A stretch of 64,000 nucleotides of DNA from JALZKA01 sp963725035 (GCA_963725035.1 CAVRWX010000019.1:333139-397138); one strand, 5' to 3'; numbered from the stretch's first letter, positions 44,074-54,171 are shown. The notes: a model not told the origin generated them from the letters alone. Translations and numbers: made by a program.

Positions 44074-47000
44074 GTGAAGAGCCCGCCAAGGTCGGTGCTC
44101 AGTCAGCCCTGGGGGGCCTTGCTCCTACCCCTTGGCCTGCGCTGCAAGCCGATCGTCCTCGCCGTCATGTCAATGGCGATCTTGGGCGCCGCCGTTCCCG
44201 CGAGCTCGCAAGCTCATCATCCGCCAGCCGGCACGGTGGCGGACCACCTCGAAGAGGACTTCGTCATCCACAGCCGCGCCAAGGAGCGCCGACTCGCCCG
44301 TCGGACCGCCAGGATCACGGCACCGGACGTGGCGGCTGCACAACGAAGGGCCCCGGATGACCCTGGCCAAGTGGGCCAGTGGGGGCCCGTCGTCAACTGG
44401 CCGGTGGTGGGGGTCCATGTGGCGCTATTGACGAACGGAAAGGTCGTCGCCTATGACTCGGTCAACGAGAGCCAGACCGAGCCCCACAACTCCACGCGGG
44501 CCACGGTCTGGGACCCGCAGACCGGCATCCAGACGGCGGCGACGGTGACGACCGGGTTCAACATCTTCTGCAGCGGTCTCGCGCACCTGATGGACGGAAC
44601 CCTGTTCGCGGCGGGTGGCAACAAGAACTCCTTGTTCGACGGGATCCGCCAAACCCACGTCTTCAACCAGTCCTCGAACACTTGGAGCCGCGGCGCCGAC
44701 ATGGCGGTGGAGCGCTGGTATCCGTCCGTGACCCCGCTCAGCGACGGGGAGATGCTGATCACCGAGGGCGGGCCCGACGTGCCCGAGGTGCGGCAGAACG
44801 ACGGGACCATCCGCAGCCTCACCAGCGCCTCGCTCGACCAGCCTCTCTACCCGTGGTTGGACGTCGCGCCCGACGGCAGGGCGTTCTACTCCGGCCCGGA
44901 CAACAGGATGGCGAGCCTGAACCCCAGCGGCACGGGCGCATGGCAGATGTACGGAGCGCGTGACGGCGAGGACCGCTACTACGGAAGCCGCGCCATGTAC
45001 GACATCGGCAAGATCCTCGTCGCCGGAGGCGGCGACTCGCTCGCGAGCGCCGGGACGATCAACCTGAACGGAGCGAGCCCGCAGGTGTCGAGTACGGGCT
45101 CGATGGCTACGGGCCGACGGCAGCACAACCTCACGGTGCTGGCCGACGGGACCGTCCTCGCCACCGGCGGGAATTCCTCCGGCGCTTGGCTCGTCGACAT
45201 CAACAACGGCGTCTACGCCGCGGAGCTCTGGAACCCGGCCACCGGAACGTGGCGCACGCTGGCCTCGGAGCAGGTGACTCGCCAGTACCACTCGACCGCC
45301 CTCCTTTTGCCGGACGGGCGGGTGCTCTCCTCGGGCGGCGGCATCTGTGGAGCCTGTGACTCTCAGGGCTATCTGGCAAAGAACGCCCAGGTGTTCTCGC
45401 CGCCCTATCTGTTCAAGAACGACGGGTCGGGCGACCCAGCGGCGCGACCGACGATCACTTCCGCGCCCGGGTCGGTGTCCTACAACGCAGCCTTCACGAT
45501 CGGCACTCCGGCTCCGAGCTCCATCGGAAAGGTCGCGATGGTCCGGCTGGGGGCCGTGACGCACTCGGTGAACATGGAACAGCGCTATGTGCCCCTGTCG
45601 TTCACGGCCGGAGGCGGCAACCTCACCGCGACCGCTCCGCTGAACGCGAACATCGCCCCGCCGGGGTACTACATGCTGTTCGTGATCGGCACGGATGGCG
45701 TCCCGTCCGTCGCTCGCATGGTGCGCGTCGAGAACGACACCTCACCCCCCGCGACCCCGAGCCTCACCGACACCGACCCCGACTCCCCGGCCAACGACAA
45801 CAACCCCGAGGTCAAGGGCTCGGCCGAAGCCGGCTCGACGGTCAAGATCTACTCGAGCTCTGACTGCACCGGCTCGCCGCTCGCAAGCGGCTCAGCCGCC
45901 TCCTTCAGCGGGGCGGGAATCACGACCCCCGTTCCGTCAAACCAGACCACCAACCTTCGCGCCAGCGCGACCGATGCCGCCGGCAACGCCTCGGGATGCT
46001 CGAGCGCCCTCGCCTACACGCATGATTCCTCCGCCCCCGCGACCCCGAGCCTCACCGACACCGACCCCGACTCCCCGGCCAACGACAACAACCCCGAGGT
46101 CAAGGGCACGGCCGAAGCGGGCTCGACGGTCAAGATCTACTCGACCGCCGACTGCACCGGCTCGCCGCTGGCAAGCGGCTCGGCCGCCACCTTCAGCGGG
46201 GCCGGGATCACGACCCCGGTCGCCGGCGATCAGACCACCAACCTCCGCGCCACCGCCACCGACTCGCTCAACAACGCCTCGGGTTGCTCGCCAGCCCTCG
46301 CCTACACCGAGGATTCGACCGCCCCCCAGACCCAGGTCGACTCCGGCCCCCAGGGCCCGACCAACGACGCGACCCCGAGCTTCGGCTTCTCGGCAACCGG
46401 CGGCGCCCAGGGCTACGAATGCCGCTTCGACTCGGCCTCGTTCGGGCCCTGCTCGGGCCCCGGCGACACCCACACCGCCTCGCCCCAGCTCGCAAGACGG
46501 CGCCCACACCTTCGAGGTCCGCGCCACCGACTCGGCCCAGAACACCGACCCGACCCCGGCCACCCGCTCCTTCACGGTCGACACCGCCGCCCCCAACACC
46601 TCGATCGACCTCCGGCCCCCAGGGCCCGACCTCAAACAACGACCCCAGCTTCGGCTTCAGCTCCAGCGAGTCGAACTCGAGCTTCGAATGCCGCCTCGAC
46701 GGCCCCGGCGCAGCCACCGGAACCTTCACTTCCTGCACCTCGCCCAGAGCCTTCACCGACCTCGCCGACGGCACCTACACCTTCGAGGTCCGCGCCAGCG
46801 ACTCGGCCCAGAACACCGACCAGACCCCGGCCAGCCGCGCCTTCACGGTCGACACCATCGCTCCGCAGACCCATCGATCGACTCCGGCCCCCAGGGCCCG
46901 ACCTCAAACAACGACCCCAGCTTCAGCTTCAGCTCCAGCGAGTCCAACTCGAGCTTTGAATGCCGCCTCGACGGCCCCGGCGCAGCCACCGGAACCTTCA

Positions 47001-48809
47001 CTTCCTGCACCTCGCCCAGAGCCTTCACCGACCTCGCCGACGGCACCTACACCTTCCAGGTCCGCGCCACCGACTCGGTAGGCAACACCGACGGCTCGGC
47101 GGCAACCCGATCGTTCACGGTCGACACCGCCGCCCCCGCGACCCCGAGCCTCACCGACACCGACCCCGACTCCCCGGCCAACGACAACAACCCCGAGGTC
47201 AAGGGCTCGGCCGAAGCCGGCTCGACGGTCAAGCATCTACTCGACCGCCGGTTGCACCGGCTCGCCGCTCGCAAGCGGCTCGGCCGCCGCCTTCAGCGGG
47301 GCCGGGATCACGACCCCGGTCGCCGGCGATCAGACCACCAACCTCCGCGCCACCGCCACCGACTCGCTCAACAACGCCTCGGGTTGCTCGCCGGCCCTCG
47401 CCTACACCGAGGATTCGACCGCCCCCCAGACCCAGGTCGACTCCGGCCCCCAGGGCCCGACCAACGACGCGACCCCGAGCTTCGGCTTCTCGGCCACCGG
47501 CGGCGCCCAGGGCTACGAATGCCGCTTCGACTCGGCCTCGTTCGGGCCCTGCTCGGGCCCCGGCGACACCCACACCGCCTCGCCGCAGCTCCAAGACGGC
47601 GCCCATACCTTCGAGGTCCGCGCCACCGACTCGGCCCAGAACACCGACCAGACCCCGGCCAGCCGCGCCTTCACGGTCGACACCTCCGCCCCCGCGACCC
47701 CGAGCCTCACCGACACCGACCCCGACTCCCCGGCCAACGACAACAACCCCGAGGTCAAGGGCTCGGCCGAAGCCGGCTCGACGGTCAAGATCTACTCGAG
47801 CTCTGACTGCTCCGGCTCGCCGCTCGCAAGCGGCTCGGCCGCCTCCTTCAGCGGGGCGGGAATCACGACCCCGGTTCCGTCAAACCAGACCACCAACCTT
47901 CGCGCCAGCGCGACCGATGCCGCCGGCAACGCCTCGGGTTGCTCGAGCGCCCTCGCCTACACGCATGATTCCGCCGCCCCCGCGACCCCGAGCCTCACCG
48001 ACACCGACCCCGACTCCCCGGCCAACGACAACAACCCCGAGGTCAAGGGCTCGGCCGAAGCGGGCTCGACCGTCCGCATCTACTCGACCGCCGGTTGCAC
48101 CGGCTCGCCGCTGGCAAGCGGCTCGGCCGCCGCCTTCAGCGGGGCCGGGATCACGACCCCGGTCGCCGCCGATCAGACCACCAACCTCCGGGCCACCGCC
48201 ACCGACTCGGCCCAGAACACCTCGGGATGCTCGAGCGCCCTCGCCTACACCGAGGACTCCTCGGCCCCCGCGACCCCGAGCCTCAGCGACACCGACCCCG
48301 ACTCCCCGGCCAACGACAACAACCCCGAGGTCAAGGGCTCGGCCGAAGCCGGCTCGACCGTCCGCATCTACTCGAGCTCTGACTGCTCGGGCTCGCCGCT
48401 CGCGAGCGGGACCGCGGAAGAGCTTGACTCACCTGGGCTCACGGTCAGCGTCGCCGCTGATCAAACCACCAGCCTGCGCGCGATGGCCTCGGATCGGGCC
48501 GGCAACGAGTCAGGCTGCTCTGCGGCGATCGAGTACACGGAGGACTCGACGCCCCCTGACACCGAGCTCACCGACGCCCCACTGCCCGAGTCGGCGAAAC
48601 GCAAGGTCAAGTTCGAGTTCACTTCGACGGAAGCCCAGTCCACGTTCCGATGCCGTTTCGACAAGGCAACGATGAAGCCCTGCAAGCCGCCATTGACGAA
48701 GCGGGTGGAGCGCGGCACGCACGTCTTCCGCGTCTACGCGCTCGATCGCAGTGGAAACGCCGATGCGACCCCGGCGAAGGTGAAGTTCAAGGTCATCGCC
48801 AACAGATAG
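44074..48809 (+). CDS. Secreted copper-radical oxidase (galactose/glyoxal oxidase type, AA5) with Ig-like tail, copy 1, about four frameshifts
   Basis: GTG at 44074 starts a signal peptide ending near ASSQA (47). The seven-bladed Kelch-type catalytic domain keeps the galactose-oxidase residues: Cys166 (FNIFCSGLAHLMDG), Tyr216 (RWYPSVTPL), Tyr405-His406 (VTRQYHSTALLLPDGRV) and His497 (LGAVTHSVNMEQRYVPL). These bind one copper and form the Tyr-Cys radical cofactor. An E-set (DUF1929-like) domain ends near residue 555. The tail from 45.75 kb has Ig-like repeats in the order A A B C C A B A A A' and a terminal module with RCRFDKATMKPC. Frame breaks near 46490, 46605, 46870 and 47231 together return the correct final frame. 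It oxidises an alcohol or aldehyde outside the cell, producing H2O2. Confidence 0.85.
45749..48560 (+). repeat. Mosaic of 288-, 267- and 270-base coding repeats (oxidase copy 1 tail)
   Basis: Type A units (288 bases, 96 residues; TPSLTDTDPDSPANDNNPEV) start near 45751, 46039, 47138, 47694, 47982 and 48270. Type B (267 bases; SFGFSATGGAQGYECRFDSA) start near 46330 and 47430. Type C (270 bases; SSSESNSSFECRLDGPGAAT) start near 46600 and 46870. Units of one type are almost identical at DNA level, even in third positions, which indicates recent duplication or gene conversion. Each A unit has a Cys pair (SDCTGS, ASGCSS) that could form a disulfide. Confidence 0.85.
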
Positions 48810-48966
48810 GTATCCGCGAGCGTCACGTTCCCCGAACGCCCCTCTGCCCCGACTTCCCCGAGGATTGGATCGGAGATCGCACTGTGTCGGAGATTGCCCA
48901 CGAACGGTCGCGTTTTGGCGAGACGGGATGGAAGTCCTGGGACTCGGACCGGGCTAGGGTCAGCCG

Positions 48967-49587
48967 ATGCAAACTCCTGAGCGGGCGACTGAGCTCTTGA
49001 CGATGGCCGTGGAGTTCCTGGCCATGGTCCCCAGCCATGTCTGGGATCACCGCAGCTTGCCGGTGCCGATCGAGGACATCGCCGACTCTCATCTCTCGCT
49101 GCTCGTCCGCGACGTCGACGATATGAGCGCGGCTCCCGGTCTTGATCCAGGCGACGTCGGCTCGACGGTCTCGGGGCTACTCCTACCCAAGCACCGCGAG
49201 ATCTGGGTGAACGCTCACGAAGCCAAGCGCTGGCCCCGCCGCCGGCGCTACACGATTGCCCACGAGATCGGGCATTGGGTTCTTCACCGTGAGCGGCCGG
49301 GGGAGATTCATTGCCGTGCCTCCGCGGTGCGTCCCGAGCTGGCGCTGACGGAGATGCAGTCGGAGCTCATGATGACCTCGCGCCTCGACCGTGACCCGAT
49401 CGAGTGGGAGGCGAACATGTTCGGTGGCGGACTCCTGGTTCCGCCGCCACTCCTGCGTGAGCACTGGGACGGTGACCCGGGACGCCTCGAGGAGGTCAGC
49501 GACCTTTTCGAAGTGTCGCTCTCTGCGCTGACACCGCGGTCGACGTTCCACCTCGGCCGCGCCGGCCTTCATTTCCGCCACGAGTAG
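48967..49587 (+). CDS. ImmA/IrrE-type metallopeptidase
   Basis: A 206-residue zinc peptidase with RRRYTIAHEIGHWVLHRERP (HExxH near residue 99) and the second helix DPIEWEANMFGGGLLVPPPL, in which the Glu supplies the third ligand. This layout defines the ImmA/IrrE family, which cleaves repressors in mobile elements and stress systems. No partner helix-turn-helix repressor (ImmR) lies beside it. The location between two related oxidase genes and next to an HNH gene fits an accessory-element origin. Confidence 0.88.
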   Translation: MQTPERATELLTMAVEFLAMVPSHVWDHRSLPVPIEDIADSHLSLLVRDVDDMSAAPGLDPGDVGSTVSGLLLPKHREIWVNAHEAKRWPRRRRYTIAHEIGHWVLHRERPGEIHCRASAVRPELALTEMQSELMMTSRLDRDPIEWEANMFGGGLLVPPPLLREHWDGDPGRLEEVSDLFEVSLSALTPRSTFHLGRAGLHFRHE

Positions 49588-49591
49588 TCGC

Positions 49592-49900
49592 CTACGCAGC
49601 TCGAGGTCGGGCCACGCGAAGGCGCCCATCCGCCTTTTCCTGGTTGCACCCGAAACAGAGGGTCTGCATGTTCGACTTCACGTTCTTGCCGCCCCTCGAG
49701 AGCGGCCTGACGTGATCGATCGTGAGGTTCTCCTCCGATCCACAACAGCGGCAGCGGTACCCGTCGCGCGAGTAGACCGCCTGACGCGTGCCGTGCGCCA
49801 CCTTGGGTCGATTGCGGCGCCGCGGCGCCAGCGGCTCGATATGCCGGTGCTGGATCGGGACGACGTCTGTGATCTGAACTGGGTCTCGCGGACGACTCAT
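49592..49900 (-). CDS. HNH endonuclease
   Basis: From ATG at 49900 the product is 102 residues. The HNH/zinc signature is clear: AVYSRDGYRCRCCGSEENLT, IDHVRPLSRGGKNVKSNMQT and LCFGCNQEKADGR. The CxxC pairs hold a structural zinc, and the His-Asn-Asn residues form the nuclease site. Such small stand-alone HNH proteins occur in phages, introns and restriction systems. It converges on the ImmA-like gene with five bases between stops. An upstream ATG in frame at 49981 would add 27 low-complexity residues and was not chosen. Confidence 0.88.
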   Translation of the reverse strand: MSRPRDPVQITDVVPIQHRHIEPLAPRRRNRPKVAHGTRQAVYSRDGYRCRCCGSEENLTIDHVRPLSRGGKNVKSNMQTLCFGCNQEKADGRLRVARPRAA

Positions 49901-49960
49901 CCATGAGAAGTCGCGGAACGATGAGGAGCTCTGACGTCGGCGCTGTGTCAGATCTGTCGG

Positions 49961-50143
49961 GTGACTGCCGACACGGTCCACATGACACTTCCAGGACGCT
50001 CCCGCACGATCATCGTCGAGCCGATCGAGCTGCCCGACCAGCAGCCCGCTCCGGTAGAGCCAGACCGCGAAGCCGAGCCTGAACCGCAGCGCGAACCGGC
50101 CCCGCCCAAGCCCGAACGCGAGCCCGAGAAGGTCCCGGGGTGA
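49961..50143 (+). CDS. Small Pro/Glu-rich protein
   Basis: A 60-residue frame (or 53 from the second ATG at 49982) reads TLPGRSRTIIVEPIELPDQQ and then alternating Pro-Glu-Arg to the end. It overlaps the next gene's GTG start (GTGA), suggesting translational coupling. The composition indicates a disordered linker-like peptide. I do not recognise it; it is retained because of the coupling and the strand-like first segment. Confidence 0.5.
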   Translation: MTADTVHMTLPGRSRTIIVEPIELPDQQPAPVEPDREAEPEPQREPAPPKPEREPEKVPG

Positions 50144-51483
50144 GCACGGGCGGTGCCGGCGAGGCGCCGCTCATCGCCGGCAAGATTCACGGGGTTCGCG
50201 CGTGGAAGGACGAAGGGCCCTGGCTGCTCGGCCCGTATTCGGCTGAACGATGGATGCAGGGTGGGGTGGCGACCGAGGCGCGGTGCGCGGGCGCTCGCCA
50301 CGGGCCGGCGCCGCTCCAGGAATGCATGTGCGGGCTCTACGCATTCCACCCACAGGACTCGATGGGCGCATTCACCCCCGGCCAGGTCACGGGGGTGATC
50401 GAGGCGTGGGGAAAGGTCGAGCTCCACCGGAACGGATTCCGCGCTCAGTACGCGCGGCCGGTCGCGCTGTTGACCAGGCACGATCCCGGCGACCCGGAGC
50501 GCCGCCGGCTCGAGATCGTCGCCCGCGCGTATCAATGCGAGCTGGTGCGGATCCACTCGCGGCGCGACCTCTTGGAGATCTGCGAAGAGCGGCGATGGGG
50601 CCTTTCCTCGGGTGTCGTCGAAGAGCTGGTGCCGGCGCCGGCTTGGCAGGCGCCCAAGCCGGTTCCATCGCCCCTCCCACCGGCTCTGCCGCGCCCGCGC
50701 CGACCTCCGACAATGGGCGAAAAGGTCCGAAACGCGCTTGCCCTTGCGGGGAACGCGGTCGCAATGCTCGCCGGCGCAGCACTCATGGGAGTGCTCTGCC
50801 TGGGGTATCTGGCTTTCTGGGCGACCGGGGGCCTCTTCGTCCTGAGCGCGGTCACCGGCGAGTCGATTCTGGGGATCGACTTCGGCAACGACCCGGCCGC
50901 GCTGATCGAGACGACTGATGTCGAGGTGAGGCGCTCGGAGCTCCTTCCGAACGCCGGCGGTCGTGGCGTGTTCATCGTCGAGCTCCACAACCCCGGTCAG
51001 GATTCCGTGGTCAAAGCCCGTCCCCGTCTCACCGTGACCGACGAACGCGGAGCACGCACGATCACACCGAGGGACTTCGCCTATCCGGTGACGATCCCGG
51101 CCGGCGGCACCGCGCTCGCGCTGCAGCCACTCGAGAAGCCATCGGCGGATACACGGGTGAAAGTCGAAAGCGTCTACGCGCGGAATGTCGACAAGGCTGA
51201 CCTTGCCCCGGCCACGGTCGACGCCAAGTTCGTCCCACACGGGAACGGGTGCGCGCTCGTCGCCCATATCGACGCCGAGGCGCCCGTCACTCGCCTTGAC
51301 CTCCATCTGGTCGCCTTTGACGATCAACGGCGCTCGACCCGCGCCAAGTGGTTCGAGCTCACTGATCTTGGGACGGGCCGTTCACGGCGCGAACTCGCGG
51401 ACTGGTCCGAGTGTCCGCGCAGGCTGCCGGATGTCCTCGCGTATCCAGCCTTCCGGCCGGGCCAATTGATCGACGCGGCATAA
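50140..51483 (+). CDS. Membrane-anchored protein with N-terminal CGLYA-type domain
   Basis: A 447-residue protein. The N-terminal 160 residues contain GKIHGVRAWKDEGPWLLGPY, ARCAGARHGPAPLQECMCGL and YAFHPQDSMGAFTPGQVTGV, a pattern seen in uncharacterised actinobacterial proteins (Trp-rich start, HPAP...CxCGLYA). A proline linker and one membrane span follow (about residues 200-235: NAVAMLAGAALMGVLCLGYL). The outside part has strand-rich sequence (RGVFIVELHNPGQDSVVKAR, ITPRDFAYPVTIPAGGTALA) like an Ig-type domain. Function is unknown. It is preceded by the coupled small protein and followed by two tiny membrane proteins. Confidence 0.7.
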   Translation: MSTGGAGEAPLIAGKIHGVRAWKDEGPWLLGPYSAERWMQGGVATEARCAGARHGPAPLQECMCGLYAFHPQDSMGAFTPGQVTGVIEAWGKVELHRNGFRAQYARPVALLTRHDPGDPERRRLEIVARAYQCELVRIHSRRDLLEICEERRWGLSSGVVEELVPAPAWQAPKPVPSPLPPALPRPRRPPTMGEKVRNALALAGNAVAMLAGAALMGVLCLGYLAFWATGGLFVLSAVTGESILGIDFGNDPAALIETTDVEVRRSELLPNAGGRGVFIVELHNPGQDSVVKARPRLTVTDERGARTITPRDFAYPVTIPAGGTALALQPLEKPSADTRVKVESVYARNVDKADLAPATVDAKFVPHGNGCALVAHIDAEAPVTRLDLHLVAFDDQRRSTRAKWFELTDLGTGRSRRELADWSECPRRLPDVLAYPAFRPGQLIDAA

Positions 51484-51540
51484 GGTTGATCTGAGGGAAC
51501 CTGTCGTGCTCTTGCTGCTGGACTTCACCGGAGGTGCCAA

Positions 51541-51669
51541 ATGATCATCACCCTCGGCCTCATCATCCTGGCCGTCGCCATGTTCCCCGAAGATCCCGAC
51601 GCTGCGATCTGGGCCGGTGTCCTCGCCGTCCTTCACGCCTACACCCTGGTGCGTGAGTTGTGGTGGTGA
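51541..51669 (+). CDS. Tiny membrane protein (42 residues)
   Basis: ATG at 51541 behind GGAGGTGCCAA encodes 42 residues that are mostly hydrophobic: MIITLGLIILAVAMFPEDPD followed by AAIWAGVLAVLHAYTLVREL and two tryptophans. It predicts two short membrane segments joined by an acidic turn. The strong ribosome binding site makes it credible despite its size. A second tiny membrane gene starts seven bases later. Confidence 0.55.
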   Translation: MIITLGLIILAVAMFPEDPDAAIWAGVLAVLHAYTLVRELWW

Positions 51670-51676
51670 TACGGCA

Positions 51677-51802
51677 GTGATCTGGATCGCGATCTGGATC
51701 GGCGCGGCGGTCTACGCCGCGGAGCGCGGGCTGACCTACGCCGCCTGCGTGGCGGCGTTCATGGTGGCCTGCATGGTCTACGCCATATACAACGACTACT
51801 GA
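51677..51802 (+). CDS. Tiny membrane protein (41 residues)
   Basis: GTG at 51677 encodes 41 residues: VIWIAIWIGAAVYAAERGLT then YAACVAAFMVACMVYAIYND, two hydrophobic segments with a short charged turn. It follows the preceding tiny membrane gene by seven bases and shares its two-segment plan, so the two may work as a pair. Type I toxin-like or phage holin-like roles are possible but unsupported. Confidence 0.45.
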   Translation: MIWIAIWIGAAVYAAERGLTYAACVAAFMVACMVYAIYNDY

Positions 51803-51911
51803 GTGCGACCTGGGCTGGGCCCGACGGCGGCCCAATCCGGGACGTCCTGAGCCGTGTCAGGTTCGCAGGGCTAGGAGCGACTCCACCCTCAACGACCCTG
51901 AGGAGGCACGT

Positions 51912-52602
51912 ATGTCCAAGAAACACTTCGAAGAAAACCGAAAAGCAGAGCGAGACCGTCCACGTCTCGGTCCTGATCGACGAGTCCGGATCGATGGGCG
52001 GGCGCGAGGAGGCGGTTGCGGCCGGCTTCAACGCGTTCCTCGCCGAGCTCCGCGACGGCGAGGCCAACTCCCGTTCGCGAGTGAGCCTGACCATGTTCGA
52101 CCTGAGCGCCCCGGAGCCGATCACGCGCGTCAAGGTCGACAACGTCCCGCTCGAAGAGGTCACCGGCATCACAGCGCCCGACTACCGGCCCCGCGGTATG
52201 ACACCGCTCAACGATGCGGTGGCCAAGACGATCCGTCGGCTCGAAAAGCGAGTCGGCGAAGGCGACCGCGCAATCGTGGTCGTGCTGACCGACGGCTACG
52301 AGAACTGCTCGCGCATGCGCTCCTCGAAGCTGCGGAAGCGGATCATCGCCAAGGAGGCCGAGGGCTGGAAGTTCATCTACCTCGGCGCGAACCAGGACTC
52401 CTGGGCTGAATCGCGGAAGATCGCGATGGCCGCCTCCGGTAGGTCATTCGACTTCGACGCGAATGACGCCGGCGTCGCCGACGCAATGCTCGTCTCAGCC
52501 GACCGGGTGAAGACATTCCGCGATCGCCCCGCCGACTTCGATCGCGAGGGACGCTCGATGGGCCGCAAGGCATCCGAGGAGAGGCGAAAGCGCCGGCGGT
52601 GA
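51912..52602 (+). CDS. VWA-domain protein, one frameshift near the start
   Basis: ATG at 51912 follows GAGGAGGCACGT. The first codons read MSKKHFEE; one base too many near 51921-51928, in an A-rich stretch, shifts the frame. The continuing frame reads TVHVSVLIDESGSMGGREEA with the MIDAS metal site DESGS. RGMTPLNDAVAKTIRRLEKR (the MIDAS Thr) and IVVVLTDGYENCSRM (the third MIDAS loop) follow, and the protein ends in a basic tail. It is cytoplasmic, about 229 residues, and probably mediates protein binding. Phages and stress loci often encode such stand-alone VWA proteins. Confidence 0.8.
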
Positions 52603-52648
52603 TAGCCGGCCTCAACGGACTCGAGTGAGTCATGGTTAGAGGCAATGT

Positions 52649-52665
52649 CGCGCGACTATCGCGCG
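52649..52665. repeat. 17-base perfect palindrome, copy 2
   Basis: CGCGCGACTATCGCGCG here is identical to 43246-43262. It lies 47 bases after the VWA gene stop and about 100 bases before the methanethiol oxidase start, so it could form a hairpin at the end of the VWA transcript. Confidence 0.75.
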
Positions 52666-52764
52666 GAACCGCGATGGGCGTGGAAGCGACGGCTCCTTAG
52701 CTTTACCCGCACCCCGGCACGGGTGTATGGTGCGAGTTAGCAAAAATTGACGAGGGAGTTGTCT

Positions 52765-54171
52765 ATGTCTGAGACCACGGATCCCACGTTCTACCGGTCG
52801 CCCGACGCCGCTATCGCCGCGCCCGGTGAGAGCCTCGCCTATGTCGCCGCTTTCGACCCGGCGGGCAAGCAGCGTGACGCCATGACGGTGATCGACTGCG
52901 ACTCCGGCTCATCCACCTACGGACAGGTGGTCGGTTGGACAGAGCTGCCAACCGCGGGCAACGAGCTTCATCACTTCGGCTGGAACGCCTGCTCCAGCGC
53001 TCTCTGCCACGAGGGCCACAATGGCGCCCTTGAGCGCCGCTATCTGATCGTGCCGGGCCTCCGCTCATCTCGCACCTACGTGCTTGATACAGGGCCGGAC
53101 CCACGGCAGCCCCAGGTGGTACGCACGATCGAGCCCGAGGAGCTGGCCGAGAAGGCCGGCTACTCCCGTCCGCACACGGTGCATTGCGGACCGGGCGGCA
53201 TCTTCATGTCCAACCTGGGTGGCGCCAACGGCGGCGATGGCCCGGGCGGGGTGGCCCTGATTGACCACGACACCTTCGAAGTCACTGGCGCTTGGGAGAC
53301 CGACCGCGGCGAGCAGTACTTCGCGTACGACGTCTGGTGGCACCTGAACGAGGACGTGGCGATCACCTCGGAGTGGGCAACGCCTTCGATGATCGAGGAC
53401 GGGTTGAACCCCGACGACCTACTGGGAAAGCGGTTCGGCCACCACCTCGACTTCTGGAGCCTCTCCGAGGGCAGGCTCACACAGCGCGTCGACCTCGGCG
53501 ATGAGCATCAGATGGTGCTCGAGGTCAGGCCCGCTCACGACCCCCGCGAGACCTGGGGCTTCGTCGGGGTGGTGATCAGCGTCGAGGACCTGTCCGCGTC
53601 GGTGTGGCTGTGGCACCGCGAGGACGACAGCTGGGCCGCGAAGAAAGTGATCACCATCCCGGCGGAACCGGCTGAGACCGACCAGCTCCCGCCCGCGCTC
53701 CAACCCTTCGGGGCGGTTCCGCCGCTCGTGACCGACATCGACCTGTCTGTCGACGATCGCTGGCTGTACGTGTCGTGCTGGGGGACCGGGGAGCTCAAGC
53801 AGTACGACGTGAGCGATCCGCACAACCCGAAGGAGGCGGGCTCGGTGCGCCTGGGCGGCATCGTGAACCGCACCCCGCATCCCGCCGCTCCCGAGCTCGC
53901 CCTGGGCGGCGCCCCCCAGATGGTGGAGGTGAGCCGCGACGGCCGCCGCGTCTACGCAACCAACTCGCTCTACGCCTCGTGGGACGACATCTTCTACCCG
54001 GACGGCGTGGGCGCCTGGATGGTCCGTATCGACGCTGACAGTGAGTCCGGCGGCATGACCCTCGACCCGCGGTTCTTCCCGCATGGCGATGACTTCCGCG
54101 GGCTACGTGTGCACCAGACCCGTCTTCAGGCCGGGGATGCGTCGAGCGATTCCTACTGCTTCGTCGAGTAG
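52765..54171 (+). CDS. Methanethiol oxidase / selenium-binding protein (SELENBP1) family
   Basis: A 468-residue protein from ATG 52765. The beta-propeller of the SELENBP/methanethiol oxidase family is recognisable: NELHHFGWNACSSALCHEGH (about 66-85), RPHTVHCGPGGIFMSNLGG, RFGHHLDFWSL, DIDLSVDDRWLYVSCWGTGE and GGAPQMVEVSRDGRRVYATN. Bacterial MtoX is copper-dependent and turns methanethiol into formaldehyde, H2S and H2O2; the clustered His residues (HH at 69-70, HTVH, HH) are the likely copper ligands. No signal peptide is present. In other bacteria mtoX sits by a SCO-type chaperone; here the only SCO-like domain is 21 kb away. Confidence 0.87.
   Translation: MSETTDPTFYRSPDAAIAAPGESLAYVAAFDPAGKQRDAMTVIDCDSGSSTYGQVVGWTELPTAGNELHHFGWNACSSALCHEGHNGALERRYLIVPGLRSSRTYVLDTGPDPRQPQVVRTIEPEELAEKAGYSRPHTVHCGPGGIFMSNLGGANGGDGPGGVALIDHDTFEVTGAWETDRGEQYFAYDVWWHLNEDVAITSEWATPSMIEDGLNPDDLLGKRFGHHLDFWSLSEGRLTQRVDLGDEHQMVLEVRPAHDPRETWGFVGVVISVEDLSASVWLWHREDDSWAAKKVITIPAEPAETDQLPPALQPFGAVPPLVTDIDLSVDDRWLYVSCWGTGELKQYDVSDPHNPKEAGSVRLGGIVNRTPHPAAPELALGGAPQMVEVSRDGRRVYATNSLYASWDDIFYPDGVGAWMVRIDADSESGGMTLDPRFFPHGDDFRGLRVHQTRLQAGDASSDSYCFVE

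Noticed and set aside
45695..47806. Long Pro/Arg/Thr-rich frames overlapping the oxidase tails on both strands (also 46960-48675, 57803-60977)
   Set aside because: They are alternate frames of the GC-rich Ig-like repeats. The frame with Cys, Asp and strand-like sequence is the coding one; the others show only low-complexity Pro-Arg strings.
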